Shown one piece after another: positions 23,494 to 35,623 of a DNA stretch of 64,000 nucleotides. The stretch is from the NCBI GenBank assembly GCA_036867785.1, contig CP145414.1, positions 558,001-622,000 of the forward strand. The letters run 5' to 3'. The stretch is from Plasmodiophora brassicae. Taxonomy: Eukaryota > Endomyxa: Phytomyxea > Phytomyxea > Plasmodiophorida. Made by a program: the position numbers and the translations under genes. The notes beneath the pieces are model-generated. The model saw only the letters and a list, made by a program, of their open reading frames with translations. It did no database searches and had not been told where the DNA came from. The stretch's first letter is position 1. Each line of letters starts with the position of its first letter.

Positions 23494-26400
23494 TCAGGTC
23501 GTGGCAACTGGCTCTTGCACGCCAAGGTTCTCCATGGCTACACGTGATGATGATGCTGTTTCTTGCTGACCGGCAACAGGGGACGCGGGTGCAACCACTG
23601 TCGTGTCTTGGTGGCCTGCCACTGGCGATACCGTTTGACGATCTTTCTCTGCCAATGGCGACGGTAATACTCCAGCTTCACCGCTCGGCTCTGGATGATG
23701 GTACACAGCTACCGGGGGACGTTGCTCGGCCTGGTGCGCCTCCTCCTGATGGACAGGCGACACTAACGGCTCCTGCTGTTGAGGAACAGGAACGCCTGAC
23801 TGTTGTGGCGCAGCCGCGACGGTTTCGCTCTGCTTCGGCGTCAGTTGCTCTTGAACAATGACAGGATCCGGTGGCTGAGAAACGGTTGGTTCGGCTTGTT
23901 GTCGCTCAGGCTGACGTCCCTGTGGAACAATGCACACACACACACAACGATGAGCATGCTGACAAGGCATGGAGGTGCATGACCGACCGACCTGGTCAAG
24001 GAGAGCTTCTGGAGATGGAGCATGGTTGTTTCGCTGCTGTTCCCCCATCGGCAGCGCTTGTTCCTCTTTCTGAACATCGAACGGTAAGGTCATGGAGACA
24101 GAGGGACGCCATGATTGCCGAACCTGTCCCTGCGGATGACCATGAGCGTTTGGCTGCGAGACATCGTGAGGCGCCTGCGCCTGCTCGATCTGTTGCGGAA
24201 CAAGTTGCTCTTGTGGATCACGTTTCGGTGGCGGTGCCGGCTCCTCCAGAATCTGCTGGGGGACGACGGAAGCCTCCGGCTGTGGGGCAGGCTGTTGTGG
24301 CTGTTCCGCCACAGCTTGCGCCTCCTGGATGTGATGGGAAACTGGAACGTCAGGCTGTGCAGCAGGTTGCTGCGGCTTCTCTTGCAGAGGTTGTGGAACC
24401 TGTTCCTGCTGACTATGCTGAACAGCTGGAGGGTCATCCCGAGCGGATGGCTGATGTGGTTGTTCTTGCTGAGGTTGTGGACCCTGTTCCTGCTGGTTAT
24501 GCTGAAGAGCTGGAGCCTCAGCCCGAGCGGCCGGCTGATGCGGTTGTTCTTGCTGAGGTAGTGGAGCCTGTTCCTCCTGATTGACACGCAATGGTCAAGG
24601 CACAAGCGGGACACAGCCCGGTAAGCAGCGAACCTGCTGCCGTTGAGGAGCGCGTTCGGCGTCGTGCGGAACCGGTCGTTGTTGCTCAGACGGCACCGCC
24701 TGTGAAATACTTCATCGTCAGGGCACAGTGTGTATTGGGGACGGCAATGCCATCGAACCTGAACTGGTTCTGGAGCAGGCAGAACAGCCGGTGGTTGTGC
24801 GGATGCAGCCTCCGCCACGCGTGCTCTCTGGACGCAGGGACGGAACTGGTTATTAGAAACGAAACACAACGGATAGGTCGTCCCGTACCAGGCGGGCGAC
24901 TTCGTTCTGGCTGCTCTCCAGCTGGGCTTTGAGATCTTGGATCTGTTCGCTATCCGCCTTGGCGAATTTAACGTAGGTCAGCAGCTCGGCTTCTTTCGCT
25001 GCCACCGACGCTGATTCCTGTCCAGGATCGATGAGATCCACTCTGGCGGGCGGCCATGCTGCGATAATACGACCTTGCTGAGCTGAGACTTAAGATCGGC
25101 AATCGCGTTGGCGTGCTCGGCGATCTGTGCCGTCATCAGCTGCCGCTGCTCATCCTGTTCGCGTTATGTCAGCACCCCCGACACACATCGCCGCTGGTTG
25201 GTGCGGTCAAAGCACGCACCGATGCCTGGGCGTCTCGAGCCCTCTGCGCCTGTCACACGACACAGCATTGAGCAAGCCGCCAAACGTGGGCTAATTCGGC
25301 GAACCTTTCCGTCATCCAGCTGCGTCTGCAGGTGCCCGACCTGTTCCTGCAACGCGTCCTGTAACGGGATCGTTATCCACCCGTGCCCTGCGTCCGTTTG
25401 CCTCTGTACCTTCTCCGTCTGCAACCGTTTCTGCAGCGTCAGCGACTCCTGCAGGGCCTCCTCGCCCTGCTTCTGCGACAGGCCCGACGATTCGTTCCTG
25501 GCGGCGGTCAGGTCCCGATCGAACTGCTCGGTCAGAAGCGCCTTCTGCGCCGCCAGGTCGCTGTCGAACTTGGACGTCAGCGCAGCGCGTTCGGTGGCCA
25601 GGTCGCTGTCGAACTTGGCCTGCAGCGTGGCGCGCTCCTGCTCGAACTTGACCGCCGTCTCCTTGTCGTTATCCGCTCTGGACGCAGCGGACGCTCGCTC
25701 AGCGGCCAGCTCTGCATCGAACGTCCTCTGTAGAGCCGCGCGTTCTCCAGCAGCCGTTGCCTGGGCGGCCTCGAGTTGCCTCTGGAGATCAGCAACGCGC
25801 TGGTCGCTGCTTTCCCGCTCCTGGGCCAGCGCCATGGACGCCTTCTCCAGCGCAGCGGCCTGGTCCGCCTTCAGCGCCGCCGCATCGGCTGCCGCCTTAT
25901 CCAGCTGCGTCTTGAGCGCCTCGATCTCGAGCGTCAGAGCGGCAACGGTATCGTTGCCGGCCGCCAATTGCGAAGTCAGTGCCGCCCGGGCCGCGTCCAG
26001 ATCGGCCTGCAATGCGTTGATCCTCGCGGTCGCCTGCGCCGCCTCGAACTCTCGCTTCGTCTCCAGATCCGCAATCGTCTGCCTTAGCGTTGTTTCGTTC
26101 TCCATCGCCCTGTCAAGCTCCTGTGGAACGTCAGCCGACGGGCGCCGCCACCTGACAGACGTGGGTGCGCACCTGCTTGGCGTGGTGAAGCCGCGCGTCG
26201 ACGTCCTTGATCTGAGCCTCGAGCTTCTCGCAGCGTTCGGCAACGAGCGTGGCGCTGCCGCTCTCGGCTGACAGTTGTCCCTGCAAACGCGCGATCGTCT
26301 CCTGCAACTCGCTGGACCTGGCAACCTCCTGGCGATGCAGCTCGACGACGGCGTCTTTGCCCTCCATTTGGACTCGCAACTGGCCCGAGAAGACGTCACA

Positions 26401-27708
26401 CAATCGTTGCACCGCACCGTGATAGCGCTGGGTCGAACCTGTTCCAGGTCGGCGTTGCTCTTCAACGTCATGGAGTCGATGGTGGCGGTCAGTTTCGCGA
26501 CCGTCTCGCTGTGGATCGCCGACGCCTTCCGTTCGTCGACGAGCTGCCCGGTCAGGTCGTCGAGCTTCTTCTGCAAGAGGTCGACGTTCGCCTGCGTGCG
26601 CTCCAGGTCGGACTGCTTACGCTCCAGGCTGGCCTGGAGTTCGGCCATCTGTGCCTGGAACGTCAGCTGCAAGACCTGCGACGACTTCTGGTGCTCGTTG
26701 ACGGCGTCCAGCGCCTTCTTCAGCGCCGCGTTCTCGCTCTTCTCGTCCTCCGCGAGGATCGACAGCGACGTTGCCCGATGGCGAAGGTCGTTGAGCGTCG
26801 ATTCGAGGCTAGGCGGAGACGGTCAGCGCGGGCATCCCAGAGGCGAACGACCATCGGGGCACCTTTTGTGCGCCACGAGCATCTGCTGGCGGTCCTCGTC
26901 CATGGATGACTGCAGGAGGTCGGTCTTCTCCTTGATGCGCTTGTTGATATCCTTGTCGATGATTCGTTCCTGAGCCGCCATCTTCTGTGCCAGCGCCCTG
27001 CATCTGCGTTAGGGTCACATCGGCTACGAATCGACACGCGGGCCGGTACCGGAGTCGTCTTGCTTCGTTGAAGTACGCCTTGTTCTGGATCTTCAGTTCG
27101 CGCACGTTGCTGAACTTGACCGATTCCTGGATCGAGTCGACCTTCTTCTGCAGCGCGGCGCGCTCCGCTTCGAGCGATTGCACCTTCGCGGACAGGCCCG
27201 TGCTCCGGCACTTCTCCAGGCGCAACGTCTCGAGGATTTCCGACCGCTCCACGTTGCCGCCGTTGCTCTCGACAGCATTGCGCAGCAGCGTATCGAACTG
27301 CTTGGACTGCTTCTGGACCTCCTTCTCCAGGCGAATCGTCTGCGCCTGCAACGTCGTCTTCGACTTCAGCGCCGACGCCAGCTTCTTCTTCACGACGGCG
27401 AGTTCCTCTTGATAGGACGTCAAGTCCCGGGGCTCCGAGCTCTTCTCGGCCGGCTTCTCGAAGACGGTCGACGCTAGGATCTCTTCAACGTTCTGCCGAA
27501 GACGTCTCCTGGACACGCGAGCGGTTTTGCTCGGTGGACGAACAACGCCGTCGGGTGCCGTCGCGCCCGCGATGGTCGCCGGCAACGCCATATCACCGGA
27601 AGGGTACGCGTCCGTCAGCGTCATCATACGCGAGCGGACCAGCTCCGATTCGGTCGTGGATTCGAGGGCGTAGTTCGCCGCCGTCCGCGACTTCTTGGAG
27701 CGCGCCAT
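23494..27708 (-). CDS. 1196-residue coiled-coil protein with Gln/Pro-rich tail
   Basis: Twelve exons (27708-27050, 26997-26863, 26808-26439, 26379-26173, 26120-25305, 25249-25220, 25154-25074, 25017-24889, 24845-24759, 24699-24634, 24576-23992, 23919-23494); phases agree at every join. After a basic N-terminus (MARSKKSRT), residues from about 90 to 840 are almost entirely heptad coiled coil (for example LEKEVQKQSKQFDTLL and ATERAALTSKFDSDLA). The last 360 residues are Gln/Pro/Glu-rich with imperfect repeats (QQEQ.PQPQQEQPHQP). A 72-nt intron removes a TG-rich stretch. A structural, scaffold or centrosomal role is possible; no ortholog is recognised. An ATG at 27786 is an alternative start. 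Confidence 0.75.
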
Positions 27709-28367
<659 letters not shown>

Positions 28368-28786
28368 GCCGCAGATGCGCCCCATATTTGCAGGCATCTC
28401 GTTGGCAGATTTGCGACGACTATAAAACGTACCAACACATGCTTCCTATCTTCCCTCCTGGTTATACTTCGGGGCATTTCCCGTCCTGATGTTGTGGCAC
28501 GGACCAAATGGCCTCCACCGTCGACACATGACGATGTGGGAGTCCACGTCGTCGTTTGTATCGACGCTGGTTGAACCGGGAAATGTGCTCCCCGCACTAC
28601 GATGTAAGCATTGCCGCGAAGTACAAAGATTCGGGCTTCTCCGGGTCGCCCCAATCGACGTAAGAGCCGCCTCAGGGAACGTGGCACACGCGCGCCGCGG
28701 TCCTTCGGAAGAGCCGCGCGGCGCAGTGCGGGGCGCGCCAGCGTTGCCATCCCGACGACGAGCATTCGGGCAGCGGCCAGCAGACC
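28368..28786. other. intergenic, no gene seen
   Basis: Between ubiquitin-L40 and the PIP30-like gene there is no frame I can support. The open stretch starting near 28489 is only an extension of another frame of the next gene. Confidence 0.5.
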
Positions 28787-29492
28787 ATGTCGGACCGGTT
28801 TACGGAGAGCGCCGTCCTATCGTCCAGCGATGGCGTGTCGCTGAACGTGTCCAAGCGGGTGGATGCGCCCGTCGGCGCGCCCCGGCGCCGGATTCGGGAC
28901 GAATCCGGCCCGTCGCTCTACGAAACGTTGCAGGCACGGCGGCGATGCATGCTGGTCGCTGCAGGCGGCTGACCGACCCCGTTCCGCAGGCCACCAAGCA
29001 GGAGAAGGAGGCCGAGTTTGAAATGCAGATCACGAGAATGTCGGCCCCGCCTGGCCTCGACGAGGAAGAGGCCGAGTTCCTGAACGACGCCGTCGAGCAG
29101 GCCGCCCGCGCCGAACATATTCGCCGGCTGCAGGAATCCAAGGAACTCGCCGCCTATTCGGTATATGTATCGTCACTTGTCGCCGTCGTCGTCTGCTGAC
29201 CGCCGCCACCCGTCAGTCAGCGGTCAGCGAGATCGTTCGATCGGCACCGGAACCCGCGCACCTCACATTCACCGATGCGGGCCTAACCGCACCTGACGTC
29301 GCCGTCCCTGACGACCCCCCTGTCGTTGTCGTCTCCCGCCGACCGAAACGCAGGCCACCGTCGAAATCCCAACCCGCCCCGGGACCGAAACGCCTGGCGC
29401 GGGCCACGAAACCCTCGTCGCCGGGTCGACCAGCGGCGCCTATACTCGCTGCCCAGTACGCCAGCTCCAGCGACGACGACGATGACCAATAG
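28787..29492 (+). CDS. FAM192A/PIP30-family proteasome-activator partner
   Basis: Exons 28787-28933, 28990-29160 and 29217-29492 give 197 residues. The NIP30 core is recognisable: SGPSLYETLQ, KQEKEAEFEMQITRM, GLDEEEAEFLNDAV and RRLQESKELAAY. The tail is Pro/Lys-rich and ends SSSDDDDDQ, an acidic C-terminus like that of PIP30. The family binds the PA28-gamma proteasome activator in animals. The first intron begins GC, not GT (GCACGG...CAG, 56 nt), and no GT donor restores the frame. The second is a normal 56-nt GT-AG intron. Confidence 0.75.
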
Positions 29493-29611
29493 TCCCTATG
29501 GGCTGGCTTCCCATTTACCAAAACTGTAAGGCACCGTTCGCCAATTACCTATTCCTGTAAACGCCAACAATTAGATCGCATGGCGTGCGGACGTTCGGTA
29601 CGACAGGGTTA

Positions 29612-29930
29612 GGCCGGCGACAACGAAGTCGCAGCACATCTTCATCCAACATTGACAGTGCGAGGCTCATGTGAAGGTCGTCGACAACCCATAGGCGATC
29701 TCATTGGTGCTATCGTGAACACTTCTAGCAACTACGATCCGGGCAAAGATCAACAAAGGTGACCCAGGTCCAGCACGTTGAAATCGGGACTGTTCGGCGG
29801 CTGGCACACCAACGTGATACAGGACCCATCAGGGCGGCCAGCAGCGTCTAAACGGTAGCGTCGACGACCGTCGCATGGAGCCTCGCATTGTCAATGTTGG
29901 ATGACGATCTGCTGCGGCTTCGTTGTCGCG
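29612..29930 (-). mobile_element. relics of a Tc1/mariner-like DDE transposase in inverted arrangement
   Basis: On the minus strand 29803-29767 reads QPPNSPDFNVLDLG and 29891-29849 reads DNARLHATVVDATV, two hallmark blocks of Tc1/mariner-type transposases. They lie about 45 bp apart, with an in-frame stop after the first block read and a shifted frame before it. A second, diverged piece of the same DDE region runs on the plus strand from about 29616 (HIFIQH-like, then DSARL). The two pieces form an inverted repeat, 29616-29668 against 29878-29929. The element is plainly dead. No terminal repeats or TA duplication were identified. Confidence 0.75.
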
Positions 29931-30185
29931 GGCCAGACGACAGACGAGGGGGAAACCGCCGCCCTGCATTGAGCCTCGATCATGTTTCATCCGAACGGTC
30001 CCACGCCAATAGACCAACGGTCGCATCTCGTTCATACGCGAGCTCGCTTCGCCAGTACTTAACTGTAATTCTTGCATACCGAACGTCGAAGGGACGCAGG
30101 CCATGTGCGAGCTAATTGTGATGAACGCACGCCATTTGGGCTAATTGTGTGTGTGTGGCTGAGCCGGCGGCGGCATTTGGATCGT
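29931..30185. other. intergenic before VPS4
   Basis: No supportable gene. A short GTGTGTGTG run lies at about 30145-30154, just before the VPS4 start. Some of the DNA next to 29930 may be further transposase remnant. Confidence 0.4.
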
Positions 30186-31596
<1,411 letters not shown>

Positions 31597-32427
31597 CAAT
31601 CGAGTATACATCTGTTCAAAGGACGCGCTGCCGCTGGCCGTTGCGTCCATCCTGCAGGCCGACGTGTAAGCCCTCCTTGCAACCCCGCGACGTGTCGGAA
31701 GAGGCACATCCGGACCGGGCACCTGACATGCATCAGGACTCGAAACGGTTTGTATCGCCGCCCCATCGGCAGACATGCACCAGGACTCGAAACGGTTTGT
31801 ATCGCCGCCCCATCGGCACCACCGCAAGACACCCGTTCCCGATCGATGTCGTGCAGCGGCTACGACCTGGTCCGGGGGCATACCTACGTAGGCAGATTAG
31901 CGGCACTGGACGCGAGGCGTTTGCTGGGTGGCTGTTGCAATCAAATGTCCTGCGCGCGCGATGCGATTCCCGACCAGCGTGCGTCGCTCGTGCAGTCTGG
32001 TGGTCTGCCGTGGTCGACACGTACGCCCGGACGACGTCGGCGCCCTCGATCGGCGACGGGCGCCGCGCAGGTGCACTCGTTGCAGCAAACGCTGACGTCC
32101 GATGACACACCTGACGCCAGCACGATCTGCCGGGCCGTTGTACGCGCGTGATGACACAGTCTTCTTCTATTGAACGGGACTGGCATGCCCGATGGTCGGT
32201 CGTCTGCGTCAGGCAGGCGTTTGCACCGTGACCGGCGGCAACGGGGCCCTGCTGGACGACCTGCAGGACAGGCAGGCGCCGGTCGCCAGGCAAACGGGGA
32301 GCTCGGTGACGCCCTCGGTTGGTCGGCCCGCCATCGACACATGGTGCAGGGCAGGGGCGCACGCGACCGATCGCAGCGATCGGCGGACGGCCAGATCGCC
32401 GCCTCAGCTTAGGAGTAGGTCGGCGCG
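31597..32427. other. accessory region without an assigned gene
   Basis: Frames on both strands are long because of high GC, but none gives a recognisable domain. A plus-strand frame from about 31846 (MSCSGYDLVRGHTYVGRL) to 32140 might be an exon. A minus-strand frame over 32342-31941 is equally open. I cannot choose between them. It contains the 46-bp tandem repeat listed separately. Confidence 0.4.
31725..31817 (+). repeat. 46-bp tandem duplication
   Basis: Two nearly identical 46-bp units, 31725-31770 and 31772-31817, differ at one base (CATGCATCAGG against CATGCACCAGG) and share ACTCGAAACGGTTTGTATCG. They lie just 3' of VPS4 in a region without clear genes. Confidence 0.9.
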
Positions 32428-32922
32428 ATGCTGGACACGCCCCGCCTACCTAGGCACGACGAGTGCTGCCCTGCAGGTGCTCATGCTGGACAGACGACGG
32501 CAGGCGACGGCAGGTGTGCCCTGTCCAGCGTGTTAGAGGGCCTGCGCGCCCGTGCATCAGACGACGACTCGTGCCTGGGCTGCAAGTGCAGGGCGTTCAC
32601 GGTCGTCGTGGGTCCGTTGGGCCGTGCCGCTTATCTGCGGCGACGTCGGCGCGGGTCCAGGCAGGGGCAGACAGGCCCGTCGTCGGTGCCGTCGTCGTCA
32701 AACACATTGCCCGGGACCGTCGAGGGCATCGACGCAATCACCTGGCACGAAATACTTGTCAGGGACGCGTCCTGTCGCGCTGATCGTGACGACGTGCAAA
32801 TCATCACGATCAGCGCGACAGCGACGACCTGGCTAGGCTCTGTCGACGTGCACGGCTGCCTTACGGGCCGTTGGCAATCGGTGTCGTTACACTTCGCCAT
32901 GAGACTACCGTACCCTCAGTAG
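32428..32922 (+). CDS. possible uncharacterised protein or 3' exon
   Basis: An open frame of 164 residues has no recognisable domain. Its one supporting sign is that part of it (LVRDASCRADRDDVQ) has a diverged copy in the same frame at about 34287-34360 (VVRDVLCRPDRDDVR), with many third-position changes, which hints at past coding constraint. Start and exon structure are unknown. Confidence 0.35.
   Translation: MLDTPRLPRHDECCPAGAHAGQTTAGDGRCALSSVLEGLRARASDDDSCLGCKCRAFTVVVGPLGRAAYLRRRRRGSRQGQTGPSSVPSSSNTLPGTVEGIDAITWHEILVRDASCRADRDDVQIITISATATTWLGSVDVHGCLTGRWQSVSLHFAMRLPYPQ
32772..32821. repeat. perfect 18-bp inverted repeat
   Basis: Arms CTGTCGCGCTGATCGTGA (32772-32789) and its exact complement (32804-32821) are separated by 14 nt. 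Transcribed, this would form a stable hairpin. It sits within the possible coding frame 32428-32922. Confidence 0.9.
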
Positions 32923-33007
32923 CCGGGTTCGATTTGCCGCTGGTGGTGGCGGGTCGGCTGTCCCAGATCGCACGCTTCCCCCCGTGCCCAATCGCCAATG
33001 TATTACT

Positions 33008-33433
33008 CTAGGCGTAGTTGCTCCCGACAATGCCGCTGGTCCGGGTGCGCGAGCAGAGGCTGGTGCACAGGGCCAGGCCGCCGAAGCAGCAGCAGATGCC
33101 GATCAGGATCGGCACAAGGCACCCGACGACGATCAGGGCGATGACGACCCCGGACAGGCCGTCCGTGTCGTTCCCTGCGTCGGCCTTCGTCTTCGTCGAC
33201 TTGGCCTCCTGTGGGCCGCCCGATCCGACCACACCGTCGCTGGCCGGGTCGGCGCCCGCGCCCGTGATACCCGCATCACCTGCGCCTGGCGGCACGCTGA
33301 GCTTGAGTTTCGTGTCGCCTATCTCGGCTATTAGGTTGTTGGGGTCGGCTTTGTCCACGGCGATGGCCAGATCAGCGAACAGCATGGCAACGGCAAATAG
33401 AACGGTCAGCATGGCCTTGCAGTACGACGGCAT
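33008..33433 (-). CDS. small single-pass membrane protein with Cys-rich tail
   Basis: 141 residues from the ATG at 33433, which directly precedes a signal peptide (MLTVLFAVAMLFADLAIAV). A short ectodomain with a Gly/Ala/Lys-rich linker leads to one transmembrane helix (SGVVIALIVVGCLVPILIG). A Cys-rich juxtamembrane tail follows (ICCCFGGLALCTSLCS), which looks suited to palmitoylation. The layout is type I. No family is recognised. A partial duplicate of the tail lies upstream at about 33930-34000. Confidence 0.65.
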   Translation of the reverse strand: MPSYCKAMLTVLFAVAMLFADLAIAVDKADPNNLIAEIGDTKLKLSVPPGAGDAGITGAGADPASDGVVGSGGPQEAKSTKTKADAGNDTDGLSGVVIALIVVGCLVPILIGICCCFGGLALCTSLCSRTRTSGIVGSNYA

Positions 33434-33572
33434 GGTCTCGTTAGAGGGGGTTGGAAGTTGGCCGTGCAGGTAGGTAGCCTTCCGAAATAGCGAAGCGGGA
33501 CGGTTATGGCCGGTGCGTCCAGAGGTCAGCTCGCCCAGGCATCCGGACGACGAAATTGTGCTACTAATCCCT

Positions 33573-34008
33573 GGACCGATCCATGAGGTCACGCGCGAGG
33601 CAGAGACCTCTCGACACCGGCGGCTGGGATCGATCCGGTCGACTGATCACTGACGTCCATTAACGGATTGGCCGATCCATGACGGCAGGCGCGAGGCAGA
33701 CCCTGACACCGGCGGCAGGTCGCCCGGAGCGCCAAGCGGCGCGTCGGCCACCCGGCGAAGTGCGACTGGCGGGCGGGGGGGCGTGCCCGCTTGGGGGACC
33801 TGTATCCCAGCCTACTATGCGGTAGATAGGCTGTATCGGATCGATGTTTGCATTTCTCTAGGCGTGGGATGTCGGGATCGAGTTGTTTCTGCCATATGGT
33901 GGCCCATCGTCGTATTGGCGCTTGGGCGGTTGCGCGAGCATAGGCTGGTGCACAGGGCCACGCCGCCGCGGCAGCAGCTGCTGCCGTCCAGGATCGACAC
34001 GAGGCACC
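33573..34008 (-). pseudogene. partial duplicate of the neighbouring membrane-protein gene
   Basis: 33936-34000 on the minus strand repeats the tail of the 33008-33433 gene: GGVALCTSLCSRN against GGLALCTSLCSRT, with matching flanks (TGGTGCACAGGGCCA on the plus strand). The transmembrane and signal segments are not preserved beside it. Two related GC-rich blocks sharing CGATCCATGA and GCGCGAGGCAGA lie at 33575-33630 and 33671-33725. This suggests local tandem duplication followed by decay. Confidence 0.6.
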
Positions 34009-34028
34009 TGACATATTCGTCTAGTTAG

Positions 34029-34110
34029 TCAATCATCATCAATCATCGTCAGTCATCATCATCGTCATCAATCATCATCAATCATCAGTCATTCAATTAT
34101 CATTATCAAT
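34029..34110 (+). repeat. imperfect TCA/ATCATCA microsatellite
   Basis: An 80-bp run of ATCATC, GTCATC and ATTATC units, A/T-rich against its surroundings. It separates the duplicated membrane-protein block from the following accessory DNA. Confidence 0.9.
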
Positions 34111-34286
34111 CTACACTACTAACACGGAAAGGCCGATCGAGCCCATCAAGTTCATGGTTTAATTGCGCGATTCCTGGCTGCACTAGACACGTTTGAATCT
34201 GAGCGCTCTGACCAATAGGGCAAACCGGTTTGCAGTTAGGCCAGTAGGAGAACGCCGAGCGCTTTGACGCCCGAATCGCTTCATAG

Positions 34287-34440
34287 GGTTGTCAGGGACG
34301 TGCTCTGTCGCCCTGATCGTGACGACGTGCGAGTCCTCACGACGCCATCGATCACAACAGACGAAAAAGGCAGCTGCTTGGCGATATCGTACATTTCTGA
34401 CGACTGGCTCAGCTGGTTGAACCACCGTTGGTCCGGGTGA
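34287..34440 (+). other. diverged copy of the 32.75-kb sequence
   Basis: The plus-strand reading VVRDVLCRPDRDDVRVLT parallels LVRDASCRADRDDVQIIT at about 32757-32810. The frame stays open to a stop at about 34440, but the similarity fades after the shared block. It is either an exon of a related gene or a decayed duplicate. Confidence 0.4.
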
Positions 34441-34747
34441 TCAAATTGTGGTCATGCGACGTCGTCGGTGACCCGATTGTTCGTCGTGTCAACCCAAGGC
34501 GAAGTTACCAGGCGATCGTCCAGCAGCACGTCTGCACGAGCATCGCGAAGTTCATTGCCGCTGAACGCGAACGGTACGACGTGATAGGATTGGCCTGACA
34601 TCGCGGGATGGCTTTATTTCTCATACCCTCATGGTAGCGGTCTCGTCGACGGGCAGCATCCGACTCTGGACATGCCACAAGACTTTCAACATCGTCTGCT
34701 GCCTCTCGAGTCCTCTGTTGACGAATCTGTACACTGGGCGAGGATGT

Positions 34748-34967
34748 CATTGTGACCTGCCCCGCGTTCTTGCGATGCACTTCAGCGACAACGATGTCGC
34801 CTTGAGAGTGTGGTTTACGTTCACACAAGTATCTGATGGACGCGGTTCCTGTGGCTCACGCAGGAACCATGTCCATTGCCACAGATACTTGTGTGGAATA
34901 AACCAAACCTTCAAGGCCACGTCTTTATCGCTGAAGTGGGTGGCAGCACGCGGGACAGGTCACAATG
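34748..34967. repeat. large imperfect inverted duplication (fold-back)
   Basis: The left arm, 34748-34852, and the right arm, 34860-34967, are inverted copies of about 105 bp, matching at roughly four bases in five, around a centre near 34856. Shared blocks include TTGTGACCTG, CACTTCAGCGA, CACACAAGTATCTG and GGTTCCTG. The arms flank only a few bases, so the unit would fold into one long hairpin. A fold-back or MITE-like element, or an inverted duplication of one gene piece, would both explain it. Confidence 0.8.
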
Positions 34968-35623
34968 CGTTTCGTACGGCACGAAGTTGACGCGTTAGGT
35001 ATTGTGGACGTATAAACAGCACATCGCTCCGGCAAGTTCGTCTGCTCAAAGCCGGGGGCCAGCACGCGCCCGTGCCTGACCGTCGCCCCCACTTCCTACT
35101 TTGTCCAAGTCGTTCCTGCGATCGAGGGCGCCCCGGCCGCGCCGTCCTCTACTGCCGCGTTAACGGCCGACAGTGCTGCGCCGGCGAACCGCCGCCGCCG
35201 GTCCTGCTCGACCGCCAACATGCGCTTCCCGCCAGGGTCGCATATGCATGTCTTCAGGGCGGCCGAGGACGCCGGCCTGCAGGTACCGTGCGGACGGTGC
35301 AAGCGGGTCGGCACCATTCGTCCATGGCGTCCGAGCCGAAGGCCATGGACGGGTACCGGTACATCTGCGCCCATGCGCTAGACCCCTCAGCTCGCTCAGC
35401 GGCACGTCCGGCCTGACGAGCTGCCGGAGGGCCTCGAGCGCTCGCCTGCTGCAAAGCGAAGCGCTCCAGCGAGCACTGCATGTCATGGCTCGCTGAGCAA
35501 GGCTTCGAGCCTGCTGTGGCCCTGGGTGGCGGGGCGCCGGCTCAGCGCGTCGGGCAGGCCAACTCTGCCCAAATTGGCTACCTGGGGGCGTCCTCCGATT
35601 GAACCATGTATCGGGTCGTACAT
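34968..35623 (-). other. unassigned; possible small minus-strand gene
   Basis: Downstream of the decarboxylase gene the minus strand keeps open, coding-like stretches: MQCSLERFALQQASARG around 35481-35430, and CDPGGKRMLAVEQDRRRR running to a stop at 35096. I could not join them with convincing introns, and no domain is recognised. Confidence 0.3.

Noticed and set aside
23941-23980. Cys-Val-Cys-Val peptide in the Gln/Pro-rich tail
   Set aside because: It lies in a 72-nt segment with GTCGGT and CCACAG ends whose removal keeps the frame; I treat it as an intron.
28489-28990. upstream extension of the PIP30-like frame
   Set aside because: The extension is another frame of exon 1 and has no similarity to the family; the ATG at 28787 and spliced exons fit better.
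29213-29521. minus-strand Arg/Gly-rich frame
   Set aside because: It is opposite exon 3 of the PIP30-like gene and has no independent support.
32931-32980. GGGTTCGATT resembling a tRNA T-arm
   Set aside because: No matching acceptor, D- or anticodon stems could be drawn around it.
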